This document shows positions 56,393 through 64,000 of a stretch of DNA of 64,000 nt, one piece after another (the stretch's first letter is position 1; every line of letters starts with the position of its first letter). Source of the stretch: Rosenbergiella gaditana (lineage in GTDB: Bacteria > Pseudomonadota > Gammaproteobacteria > Enterobacterales > Enterobacteriaceae); assembly GCF_018494065.1 (NCBI RefSeq), contig NZ_JABBFR010000003.1, forward strand, positions 62,001 through 126,000. Reading direction: 5' to 3'. The position numbers were made by a program, and so were the translations under genes. The notes under the pieces are model-generated. The model did not search any database and had not been told where the DNA came from. It saw only the letters and a program-made list of their open reading frames with translations.

Positions 56393-57529
56393 CTATTTCA
56401 AATCCTTGTAATAATTAACAGTCTCGGTTATGTCGTGGACCCCGCTTATAGTTGGAACAATTTGTGAAATAACACGGTTCCAACGCACCAGTGGTGCAGT
56501 GGTGACATAAACAATATCGTAAGGCTGTAACTCAAACTCTGTAGACATCACCATGGTCGAGGCATCTTTAGCATTCAGTTGGTAAATATTGGCAATACGA
56601 CCATTTTTATCTTTTGGAATTTGGCGAATTACAAAGATTCCTGAAGCATCAGCATATTGCTGACTAACGCCTTGTGCGCTGCCCAAAGCTTCCGCCAAGG
56701 TCATGCCACTGCGATCCATCTTCAGCGTCGATTGTTGGCCGACTTCACCCATTACAAACACTTTCTGATCGTCATTACGCGGTACAAATAGAATATCGCC
56801 AGGGTACAGTAAACGGTTTTGTTGCAAATCGCCGCGTTGCATCAGTGCCTGCATCGAGAGTACGGTATCTTTACCGTTATGGGTTAACACGACATGGCGC
56901 CAGTCGGCATTCTCGGCAAAGCCACCGGCAGCATTAATCGCATCGACTACTGTTAAGGGAATATTGGTGATTGGTAGCTGACCCGACTTGCTCACTTCTC
57001 CCGTGACATAGGCTTTTTGTGAACGGAAGGCAGCGATGGCCACATCAACCTGTGGGCTTTCAACATACTGCGCTAAACGCGACGCAATCTGCTGGCGCAC
57101 TTCAGCGATGGTTTTTCCGGCAACATATACTTTACCGATATAGGGGTAGAAAATAGTACCGTCGGCACCGACCCAGTTACCGGTGTCGCTGGCGGAGCGG
57201 TAGGTTCCTGCCGGGTTGGTTAATTCAGGGTGGTCATAGACAGTGACCATTAACACATCACCCGGACCGATACGGTATTGATAGTTTTGTAACTGCTTAT
57301 CCAGCTGTGGATTGGGTTGGGAAATTACCTGTGCCGGACGCAGCTTATCGATTAACCCTGGGGTCATGGGGTAAACATTGACCAGCTTATCCCAGTCGTA
57401 GTCGCTATCTGGCAGTTCGACGGTATTCTTGCGTAGACTATTAAGCCCCTGACCAGGAACGATAGTACAGCCACTCAGCAGTGCGGTCAGCACTGCGGCT
57501 GCAGAGAGTTTAAGTGCTAATTTTTTCAT
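56393..57529 (-). CDS. wza: Wza, outer-membrane polysaccharide export lipoprotein
   Basis: ATG 57529 starts [20 protein letters not shown], a lipoprotein signal with Cys at 21; six codons upstream of it are unlikely to be used. The 378 residues match E. coli Wza (379). They contain the polysaccharide export domain ([19 protein letters not shown]) and SLBB-like repeats ([38 protein letters not shown]), ending in the transmembrane barrel helix region. The octamer forms the channel that works with Wzc. Confidence 0.96.
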   Translation of the reverse strand: MKKLALKLSAAAVLTALLSGCTIVPGQGLNSLRKNTVELPDSDYDWDKLVNVYPMTPGLIDKLRPAQVISQPNPQLDKQLQNYQYRIGPGDVLMVTVYDHPELTNPAGTYRSASDTGNWVGADGTIFYPYIGKVYVAGKTIAEVRQQIASRLAQYVESPQVDVAIAAFRSQKAYVTGEVSKSGQLPITNIPLTVVDAINAAGGFAENADWRHVVLTHNGKDTVLSMQALMQRGDLQQNRLLYPGDILFVPRNDDQKVFVMGEVGQQSTLKMDRSGMTLAEALGSAQGVSQQYADASGIFVIRQIPKDKNGRIANIYQLNAKDASTMVMSTEFELQPYDIVYVTTAPLVRWNRVISQIVPTISGVHDITETVNYYKDLK

Positions 57530-57598
57530 CAGAATGTATTCAGTCAAGTGGGTAAATCGCTGCCAGAACCGATTCCAGTTAGCTAGCAGCCGCTATTT

Positions 57599-59104
57599 TT
57601 ATAATTGGAAAGGGATCTCGATTGCGGCACTGACCCCGAGGTCATCACTGTCATTATGATTCGCATCGGTATACCAAGTGACAAGGTTAAGACGTACTGA
57701 TTTATAGATATCGCCGCCCCAGCCTAGGGTCACGCCTTTTAAAGTATCGGCATGCGGAAAGGTGCGATTGTAACTCTGGTTATTAGGATTCACTTTCGCC
57801 CAGAATAGGCGTGCGCTCCAACGCTGGTTATCTTCGGTCACCAGCTCGGTCTTACCCACCAGCATCCGGCCGTCACCGCCCAGCGTATCCCCAAGTGCGT
57901 AACCTTGTTGGTAATAGCCATCGGTATAGATGTGGTGCGTATAACTATAGTTTTTATTTTTAAAGTCGGTACGGGTATCATGACCTTCGACATACCAGTT
58001 CAGAGCATTGCGACCAAGGCTGTGGTGCCCTTCAATTCCCGCCAGATACATATTAGAAGAAGGTAATTTACCGGCTTCATCTTCGCCAACCAGCTGACCA
58101 TAGAGGCTGATTGGAATCCCTAGGGTCGGTTCGAGTTTTAACTTACCGTCAAAGCCAGCCAGTTGGTTACCGGGTTCGTTGGGATCGTTAGCACCAGTAT
58201 TATCGTTACCGGAGAAGCCATCCCAGAAATTACTTAGGGATTGCGGCCGCCCTTTGCCGCCCCATTGCATGATACGGCTAGCACCAAGTTCTAGGGAATC
58301 GAACGGTGATACCGTTAGGCGCATGCCGATAATCTTGGTATGGGGGACGGCGCTATATTGTGACTCTTGGGCGGCAGAAATCTGGTATTGCCATGGACCA
58401 ACCCAGTTTAGCCACCACGTTTCGGGGGCGGTCTGTTTGGAGCGTGACAGCATAAAACCAGTTAGTGGCCGAGCGTTATCGGAGCGGATTAAGCTGCCTT
58501 CATACCCCGGTCCCCACCACTGTGGTGTTTCACCAAACGAGAGCCACTGTCCCCACAGTTTTACCGCACCGTAGCTATTATTTAAGTTGGCATGGGAAGG
58601 GGATTGGATCTGACGATTCCCTTCCAGATTGCCTTGTAAATTAACGTCCCACCATTCGCCGCTATTACTGGCCGTCACGGCGAATTTAGTATCCGCGATC
58701 GGTGAGTTAGCGAAGCTACGTGGCTGCCCGCTGTTATCGGTGGCGGCATAGGCGTTTACACGTACATCCGATTTTAGGCTTTGCAGGCGCTCTTGCACCC
58801 GTTCAACCGCCAGCTGTTCGGAAGCGTAAGAGGGATGGGCCTTATCCAACGCATGTTCAATCGCCTCTTGGCTAAGTGGCCAAGTGCTTAAACTTAACTT
58901 AATCACGCCACGGTCGGCTAGCCAGCTCAGATCCGAGCGTAGATCGCTATCTGGCAAGATCAGGCCAGCGGCAGTCGCGTTCAGGGAAGGATAGAGGGAA
59001 AGCCCAATGACTAAGGCTAATAAAGAGTGTCGATTAAAACGTTTACCACCTGACGCTCGCTGCATCTGCTGTTTCTCCGTAACATCCATAAAGTTAGCCC
59101 GCAA
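57599..59104 (-). CDS. wzi: Wzi, outer-membrane capsule-anchoring lectin
   Basis: The 501-residue outer-membrane beta-barrel has an N-terminal extension before its signal peptide (HSLLALVIGLSLYPSLNATA, then AGLILPDSDLRSDLSWLADR and GVIKLSLSTWPLSQEAIEHA). A conserved SLIRSDNARPLTGFMLSR segment follows, and the protein ends with alternating barrel strands and a C-terminal aromatic/hydrophobic strand (AAIEIPFQL). E. coli Wzi has 479 residues; downstream ATG codons (59089 or inside MQRAS) are alternative starts. It is the first gene of the operon, following the JUMPstart element by about 190 bp. Confidence 0.93.
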   Translation of the reverse strand: MRANFMDVTEKQQMQRASGGKRFNRHSLLALVIGLSLYPSLNATAAGLILPDSDLRSDLSWLADRGVIKLSLSTWPLSQEAIEHALDKAHPSYASEQLAVERVQERLQSLKSDVRVNAYAATDNSGQPRSFANSPIADTKFAVTASNSGEWWDVNLQGNLEGNRQIQSPSHANLNNSYGAVKLWGQWLSFGETPQWWGPGYEGSLIRSDNARPLTGFMLSRSKQTAPETWWLNWVGPWQYQISAAQESQYSAVPHTKIIGMRLTVSPFDSLELGASRIMQWGGKGRPQSLSNFWDGFSGNDNTGANDPNEPGNQLAGFDGKLKLEPTLGIPISLYGQLVGEDEAGKLPSSNMYLAGIEGHHSLGRNALNWYVEGHDTRTDFKNKNYSYTHHIYTDGYYQQGYALGDTLGGDGRMLVGKTELVTEDNQRWSARLFWAKVNPNNQSYNRTFPHADTLKGVTLGWGGDIYKSVRLNLVTWYTDANHNDSDDLGVSAAIEIPFQL

Positions 59105-59291
59105 CTCTGCCTTAACCGGCTGAGAGAAGGGGGTATCGGGTGACCAAGGTGAAAAGATTATATTTTTTTAATTTATTATTTTTATTAGGGTTGTTATTGC
59201 ACTGTCGAAGAGGGAGTTTACCCTGTAAGTAACCTAAACTTAACAAAAAAAACGCTGAGTTCTTGTATCTTCTTAGCATAGGAATTTAGGC

Positions 59292-59330
59292 ACGCTACCG
59301 CCTCTGGCATGTGGCAACCAGAGCACCTTT
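59292..59330 (-). promoter_or_regulatory. JUMPstart element with ops sequence (RfaH recruitment)
   Basis: On the minus strand the sequence reads AGGTGCTCTGGTTGCC, then CATGCCAGAGGCGGTAGCGT. It has the 3' ops motif GGCGGTAGCGT (59302-59292) and the GTGCTCTGG box of the classical 39-bp JUMPstart. RfaH loaded there suppresses termination through long polysaccharide operons. It sits in the wzi leader, about 190 bp before the start codon. The promoter must lie further up; TTAAGAT (about 59358-59364, minus strand) within a TAAGATAAATCTCTA run could be a -10 or an RcsAB-like box. The rest of 59105-59718 shows no gene. Confidence 0.9.
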
Positions 59331-59664
59331 ACAACATTTTGTTTCTATTAGAGATTTATCTTAACAGTTTTTCGATATCGCTTAAAAAGCAATTTCACTT
59401 GCGGTAATGAAAAATATTAATCAAAGCGTATTATTAAGTAATATCACTATTAATAGTCGATTTTAGAGTGATAACGACGCTTTTTAGCCAGCAATCAATA
59501 CCTTACCCACAAATTAACTTGATTTAGGTCAACCTATTCTTCGTTAAAAGTAGATTTTTGTCAAAATTTGTCATGACATTAAAGGGTGTTGGCGGGGATT
59601 AAAACAGATTAATTCCTAATTTCCAAAAATTTACACTTTATTTTAGAAATTTTGGTTATCAATA

Positions 59665-59695
59665 GAGTAAAAAAAACCCGCCGAAGCGGGTTTGC
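59665..59695 (-). terminator. Rho-independent terminator downstream of lysS
   Basis: The arms AAACCCGC and GCGGGTTT around a TTCG tetraloop are followed on the minus strand by about eight T residues, some 25 bp past the lysS stop. This separates the recJ-prfB-lysS operon from the polysaccharide operon. Confidence 0.92.
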
Positions 59696-59718
59696 GTTGC
59701 TGACATAGCGTCGAGGGC

Positions 59719-61239
59719 TTATTTGCTGCCTGGACGTAGTGCGGGGAAGAGGATCACATCGCGGATGGTATGGCTGTTTGTGAAGAGCATCACCATACGG
59801 TCAATACCGATCCCCAGTCCTGCGGTTGGCGGTAAACCGTGTTCTAGAGCGGTGACGTAATCTTCATCATAGAACATCGCTTCGTCGTCACCGGCATCTT
59901 TGGCGTTGACCTGCTGTAAGAATCGTTCAGCTTGGTCTTGTGCATCGTTCAGCTCGGAGAAGCCATTACCGATTTCGCGTCCGCCGATAAAGAATTCAAA
60001 GCGGTCAGTGATTTCCGGGTTCTCGTCGTTGCGGCGGGCCAATGGCGAGACTTCTGCCGGGTATTCGGTGATAAAGGTTGGCTGAATCAGTTGTGCTTCA
60101 GCGGTCTCTTCAAAGATTTCTGTCACCACGCGGCCTAGGCCCCAGCTTTTCTCTACTTTAATACCGATAGCCTGAGCGATAGCTACCGCTTTGTCGAAAT
60201 CATCCAGATCAGCCAACTCTGTCTCTGGGCGATATTTTTTGATTGCTTCACGCATGGTTAACTTATCGAATGGCTTACCGAAATCAAAGGTTTGCTCGCC
60301 ATAAGCCACTTCTGTAGTGCCTAACACATCTTGTGCCAAGGTGCGGAATAGGCTTTCGGTTAACTCAATCAGATCACGGTAATCCGCGTAGGCCATATAG
60401 AGTTCCATCATGGTGAACTCTGGGTTATGACGAGGCGAGATCCCTTCGTTACGGAAGTTACGGTTAATCTCGAAAACGCGGTCGAAGCCGCCCACGACTA
60501 AGCGCTTGAGGTAAAGCTCTGGCGCAATACGCAGATACATATCGATATCCAGCGCATTGTGATGGGTGATAAATGGACGGGCGGAGGCACCGCCTGGGAT
60601 GACTTGCATCATCGGCGTTTCCACTTCCATAAATTGACGATCAACCATAAATTGACGCACCCCCGCCATAATCTTCGAGCGGATTTGGAAGGTGTGGCGC
60701 GACTCTTCGTTGGCAATCAAGTCTAAGTAACGCTGACGATAGCGCGTCTCTTGGTCCGCGAGGCCATGGAACTTATCAGGCAATGGACGGAGCGCTTTAG
60801 TCAGTAAACGCAGCTCACTACAGTGGATAGAAAGCTCACCGGTTTTGGTTTTGAATAGCTTGCCGCGGGCACCGAGAATATCGCCGAGGTCCCATTTTTT
60901 AAATTGTTCGTTGTAATAACCTTCTGGCAGGTCATCACGGGAAACATAAAGCTGAATACGTCCACCGACATCTTGCAGCGTCGCAAAAGAGGCTTTCCCC
61001 ATGATACGACGCGTCATCATACGGCCGGCGACGGTCACTTCGATCCCGAGATCTTCCAACGCTTCTTGGCTCTGCTCATCGTAACGCTGGTGCAGAGCAT
61101 CAGAGTGGTCGGTTGGACGAAAATCATTTGGGAACGGATTACCCTTTGCACGCAGGACGTCTAGCTTTTCACGGCGGGCGCTCAGTTCATTATTCAGTTC
61201 TTGGGCGAGATCCGCCGGCGCGGGAGTTTGTTCTGACAT
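59719..61239 (-). CDS. lysS: Lysyl-tRNA synthetase, class II
   Basis: The 506-residue enzyme has an N-terminal OB-fold anticodon-binding domain ([20 protein letters not shown]) and a class II catalytic core: motif 2 [20 protein letters not shown] and motif 3 [19 protein letters not shown]. It charges tRNA-Lys. The length agrees with E. coli (505). It starts 9 bp after the prfB stop, in the conserved recJ-prfB-lysS operon. Confidence 0.97.
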   Translation of the reverse strand: MSEQTPAPADLAQELNNELSARREKLDVLRAKGNPFPNDFRPTDHSDALHQRYDEQSQEALEDLGIEVTVAGRMMTRRIMGKASFATLQDVGGRIQLYVSRDDLPEGYYNEQFKKWDLGDILGARGKLFKTKTGELSIHCSELRLLTKALRPLPDKFHGLADQETRYRQRYLDLIANEESRHTFQIRSKIMAGVRQFMVDRQFMEVETPMMQVIPGGASARPFITHHNALDIDMYLRIAPELYLKRLVVGGFDRVFEINRNFRNEGISPRHNPEFTMMELYMAYADYRDLIELTESLFRTLAQDVLGTTEVAYGEQTFDFGKPFDKLTMREAIKKYRPETELADLDDFDKAVAIAQAIGIKVEKSWGLGRVVTEIFEETAEAQLIQPTFITEYPAEVSPLARRNDENPEITDRFEFFIGGREIGNGFSELNDAQDQAERFLQQVNAKDAGDDEAMFYDEDYVTALEHGLPPTAGLGIGIDRMVMLFTNSHTIRDVILFPALRPGSK

Positions 61240-61248
61240 AAAGGTTCC

Positions 61249-62347
61249 TTATAGGCCAGCTTTCAGGCTAGCTTCAATAAATCGGTCTAGATCGCCATCA
61301 AGGACGGCCTGCGTATTTCGAGTTTCAACACTGGTGCGAAGGTCTTTGATCCGCGAGTCATCGAGAACGTAAGAACGGATTTGACTGCCCCATCCAATGT
61401 CAGATTTGTTATCTTCCATCACCTGCTTTTCAGCATTTTTCTTCTGCATTTCCAGCTCGTACAGCTTCGCTTTCATCTGCTTCATCGCTTGGTCTTTATT
61501 TTTATGCTGAGAGCGATCGTTCTGACACTGGGTGACGATACCGCTAGGAAGGTGAGTAATACGTACCGCGGATTCGGTGCGGTTGACGTGCTGTCCCCCT
61601 GCCCCGGAGGCACGATAGACATCAATCCGCAGATCTGCTGGATTGATCTCAATATCAATATCATCGTCCACTTCTGGATAGATAAAGGCAGAGCTAAAGG
61701 AGGTATGACGACGTCCCCCTGAGTCAAACGGACTTTTACGGACTAGACGGTGAACACCGGTTTCGGTTCTTAACCAACCAAAAGCATAGTCACCGATAAT
61801 TTTCAACGTCGCGGATTTAATCCCTGCCACATCGCCGTCGGAAACTTCGATGATTTCGGTTTTGAAGCCTTTCGCTTCCGCCCAGCGTAGGTACATCCGT
61901 AACAACATGTTTGCCCAATCCTGAGCCTCAGTTCCGCCTGAACCTGCTTGGAGATCGATATAACAATCGGCACTGTCGTATTCGCCGGAAAACATACGAC
62001 GGAACTCTAATTCAGCCAGTTTTTTATCGAGGGTATCCAGCTCGACAACCGCTTCATTAAAGGTTTCTTCGTCATCGGCTTCGATCGCGAGTTCGACTAA
62101 CCCACTGACATCTTCGAGCCCTTGCGCTAACTGATCGAAGGTTTCGACAATCGCTTCTAAGGAGGAACGCTCTTTTCCTAGCGCTTGCGCACGGTCAGGT
62201 TCGTTCCAGACATCAGATTGTTCAAGTTCAGCGTTAACTTCTTCTAAACGCTCATTTTTTGCATCATAGTCAAAGGTACCCCCGAAGAACATCGCTGCGC
62301 TCGGTGAGGTCTTGAATACGATTTTTTATCGGATTGATTTCAAACAT
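61249..62347 (-). CDS. prfB: Peptide chain release factor 2 (programmed +1 frameshift)
   Basis: RF2 recognises UGA and UAA stop codons and releases the finished peptide. The true start is ATG 62347: 25 codons ([20 protein letters not shown], then LRGYL) lead to an in-frame TGA at 62272-62270. A +1 shift then continues with [18 protein letters not shown], giving about 365 residues. The SPF stop-codon recognition tripeptide ([10 protein letters not shown]) and the GGQ motif ([14 protein letters not shown]) are present. Annotation from the internal open frame alone would miss the N-terminus. It is cotranscribed with recJ and lysS. Confidence 0.97.
62269..62284 (-). promoter_or_regulatory. prfB: RF2 autoregulatory frameshift site
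   Basis: On the minus strand the site reads CGGGGGTAC CTT TGA C. An internal Shine-Dalgarno-like GGGGG lies just before the slippery CTT codon, with UGA in the A site and C after it, the canonical context. When RF2 is scarce, ribosomes pause at UGA and shift +1, restoring RF2 synthesis. Confidence 0.95.
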
Positions 62348-62432
62348 AGTTTGTTGTCTTAAGTTGAAGATAAAAAAGTAAAACAGAGGGTGGAGATTCT
62401 ACCCGAAACTCCCCTCAGCGTGTAACCTCTTT

Positions 62433-64000
62433 TTAGGCTTTCGGCCAGAGGTATTCGACTAATAATTGGGCGCTACGTTGTCCGCGATACTCATTCACAT
62501 CCAATTTATACGCCAAAGTCGCGCGTTGAATGCTGGGATCGGGCCATTGGCGTAAGTCGATATTAAAGGCAATGCCATCAATGAGCGGACCGCCATTCAC
62601 CGGTTCGAGAAGTAGCTTCAAATGTTTTTGCCCCACTAACCGTTGTTGCAATAGTTTGAATTCACCATCGAACAGTGGCTCGGGAAAACTCTGCCCCCAT
62701 GGCCCCGCGTTGCGTAACATCTCAGCCGTTTCAACGTTCAATTGCTGTGCGGGTAATTCACCGTCAGACCAGATCACGCCTTGTAGCACATCATGATCCA
62801 GCCACTCTGTGACCAATTGCGCAAAATAATCACGAAAGCGTGGGAATTGCTCTTCCGTTAAACTTAGCCCTGCCGCCATCGCATGGCCACCGAACTTAAG
62901 AATTAATCCGGGATGTTGGCTATCTAGGCGTTCGAGAACATCTCGTAGATGCAGGCCAGCAATTGAGCGGCCCGATCCTTTTAAGGTGCCCTCCCCTGCG
63001 GGAGCAAAAGCAATAACCGGTCGATGGAAACGCTCTTTTAAGCGTGACGCGACAATACCAACTACCCCTTGGTGCCATTCTGGATGGTAGAAGGCTAAGC
63101 CCCTGGGAAGATGTTGCTGTTTTTCAAGCTGCTCACAAATCAGTAAAGCCTCTTGTTGCATCCCCTGCTCAATCTCTTTGCGGGTCTGGTTGAGGGCGTC
63201 AAGTTCAGTCGCTAACATCCGAGCTTGTGGCTCGCTCTCGGTAATCAGTAATTCGACGCCATGGGACATATCATCGAGCCGCCCCGCCGCATTAAGTCTT
63301 GGACCTAGTGCAAAACCGAGATCACTGGCGTTCAGACGTGAAGCTTGCCGTTGACTCACCTCAAGTAATGCCCGAATTCCTGGACGGCACTTGCCGGCAC
63401 GAATACGCTGCAGACCTTGCCACACCAAAATCCGGTTATTCGCGTCGAGTGGCACCACATCGGCTACGGTACCAAGCGCAACTAGATCTAACAGATCGGC
63501 CAGATTGGGGATCGTCCCAGTAAACCACCCTTGCTCTCGCAAGTAAGCGCGCAGTGCGAGCATCACATAAAATGCCACGCCGACCCCGGCTAAATTTTTC
63601 GAAGGAAAGGTTGCCTCCGGCAGATTGGGGTTAACCATCGCCGCCGCCGCGGGTAACACCTCACCGGGAAGATGGTGATCGGTAATAATAACGGGGATGC
63701 CTAACTGCGTGGCGTGCTCGACCCCGCTAATTGAAGAAATGCCGTTATCGACGGTAAAAATAAGCTGCGCTTGCCGGGCGTGGGCCAGGTCGACGACCTC
63801 AGGGCTGAGCCCATAGCCTTGCTCGAACCGGTTAGGCACCAGATAACTGACCCGTTGAGCGCCAAACTGTTGCAACGCTAAGACAGAGAGTGCCGTACTG
63901 GTTGCGCCATCCGCGTCAAAGTCACCCACCACCATGATATGCAGATTATCACGCATGGCCTGGTGTAATAACTGCACGGCCCGATCAATGCCGGTTAATC
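62433..64000 (-). CDS. recJ: RecJ, single-strand-specific 5'-3' exonuclease (5' end outside window)
   Basis: RecJ degrades single-stranded DNA in recombination and mismatch repair. The frame is open to the right edge, so roughly the first 55 of about 577 residues are missing. Visible DHH-family motifs are IMVVGDFDADGATSTALSVL (motif I), IFTVDNGISS, VIITDHHLPGEVLPAAAAMV (DHH), and in the DHHA1 domain KFGGHAMAAGLSL. The C-terminal OB-like domain ends in LLVEYLWPKA. prfB starts 85 bp downstream on the same strand. A GTG at 63977 is internal to the real gene. Confidence 0.96.
   Translation of the reverse strand, partial: LTGIDRAVQLLHQAMRDNLHIMVVGDFDADGATSTALSVLALQQFGAQRVSYLVPNRFEQGYGLSPEVVDLAHARQAQLIFTVDNGISSISGVEHATQLGIPVIITDHHLPGEVLPAAAAMVNPNLPEATFPSKNLAGVGVAFYVMLALRAYLREQGWFTGTIPNLADLLDLVALGTVADVVPLDANNRILVWQGLQRIRAGKCRPGIRALLEVSQRQASRLNASDLGFALGPRLNAAGRLDDMSHGVELLITESEPQARMLATELDALNQTRKEIEQGMQQEALLICEQLEKQQHLPRGLAFYHPEWHQGVVGIVASRLKERFHRPVIAFAPAGEGTLKGSGRSIAGLHLRDVLERLDSQHPGLILKFGGHAMAAGLSLTEEQFPRFRDYFAQLVTEWLDHDVLQGVIWSDGELPAQQLNVETAEMLRNAGPWGQSFPEPLFDGEFKLLQQRLVGQKHLKLLLEPVNGGPLIDGIAFNIDLRQWPDPSIQRATLAYKLDVNEYRGQRSAQLLVEYLWPKA

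Noticed and set aside
58179-58574. 131-codon plus-strand frame inside wzi
   Set aside because: Antisense shadow of the wzi barrel with no recognisable domain.
1-64000. CRISPR arrays, tRNA or rRNA genes, integrase or attachment-site repeats
   Set aside because: No regularly spaced repeats, cloverleaf-like sequence, rRNA-like sequence, phage integrase or flanking direct repeats were recognised by eye; a covariance-model scan was not possible.

Overview
The window is chromosomal DNA from an enterobacterium (Enterobacterales; Erwiniaceae or a close relative is my inference). The backbone order recC-ppdC-ygdB-ppdB-ppdA, thyA-lgt-ptsP-rppH, mutH-ygdR-tas-lplT-aas, galR-lysA-lysR and lysS-prfB-recJ is that of the 63-65 min region of Escherichia coli. 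Protein lengths and motifs match their E. coli counterparts closely. Both edges cut genes: recC at the left (3' part missing) and recJ at the right (5' part missing).

Region by region. (1) 1-2169: recC start and the ppdABC/ygdB pseudopilin operon, all on the minus strand. (2) About 2200-6420: an island between ppdA and thyA, which are neighbours in E. coli. It holds decayed IS1 and IS3 remnants, fragments of unknown (possibly phage or plasmid) genes, a divergent S66-family (LD-carboxypeptidase-like) lipoprotein, a second small lipoprotein and a TTG-started 55-residue membrane protein. (3) 6513-11093: thyA, lgt, ptsP and rppH. (4) 11094-11771: a long intergenic region with DnaA boxes, at the position where E. 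coli carries DARS2. (5) 11772-17423: mutH, ygdR, tas, lplT, aas. (6) 17546-28393: an inserted block with an mdtABC-type RND pump plus its own outer-membrane factor, and a second FtsI-like penicillin-binding protein. (7) 28546-32646: an OmrA/OmrB-type sRNA, galR with its operator, lysA, lysR, and a Zur-box-controlled pair of zinc-free ribosomal proteins (rpmE2-rpmJ2).

(8) 32800-38516: accessory stretch with an IS4 remnant, ugd, a small exported Lys/Ala-rich protein, a two-component Rieske oxygenase with a divergent LysR regulator, and a dead DUF2778 (Tlde1-like) gene. (9) 38650-59104: a complete Wzy-dependent exopolysaccharide/capsule locus read on the minus strand from a JUMPstart/ops element at about 59292-59330. 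It runs wzi-wza-wzb-wzc-wbaP, then glycosyltransferases, wzy, a GH43-like lipoprotein, rmlBAC, wzx and rmlD. (10) 59719-64000: lysS, prfB (with the programmed +1 frameshift) and recJ.

Working together, WbaP should start the repeat unit on undecaprenyl phosphate and six glycosyltransferases extend it. RmlABCD supply dTDP-rhamnose and Ugd supplies UDP-glucuronate. Wzx flips the unit, the EpsG-like Wzy polymerises it, Wzc/Wzb/Wza control and export it, and Wzi anchors it at the surface. The central sugar-assembly genes (about 40.5-52.3 kb) are much more AT-rich than the backbone, which indicates horizontal acquisition. No tRNA, rRNA or CRISPR array was recognised. The points most worth a second look are the S66 lipoprotein island, the GH43 lipoprotein inside the polysaccharide locus, the PBP with an altered SXN motif, the serine-rich insertion in MdtB, and the putative DARS2 and Omr elements.
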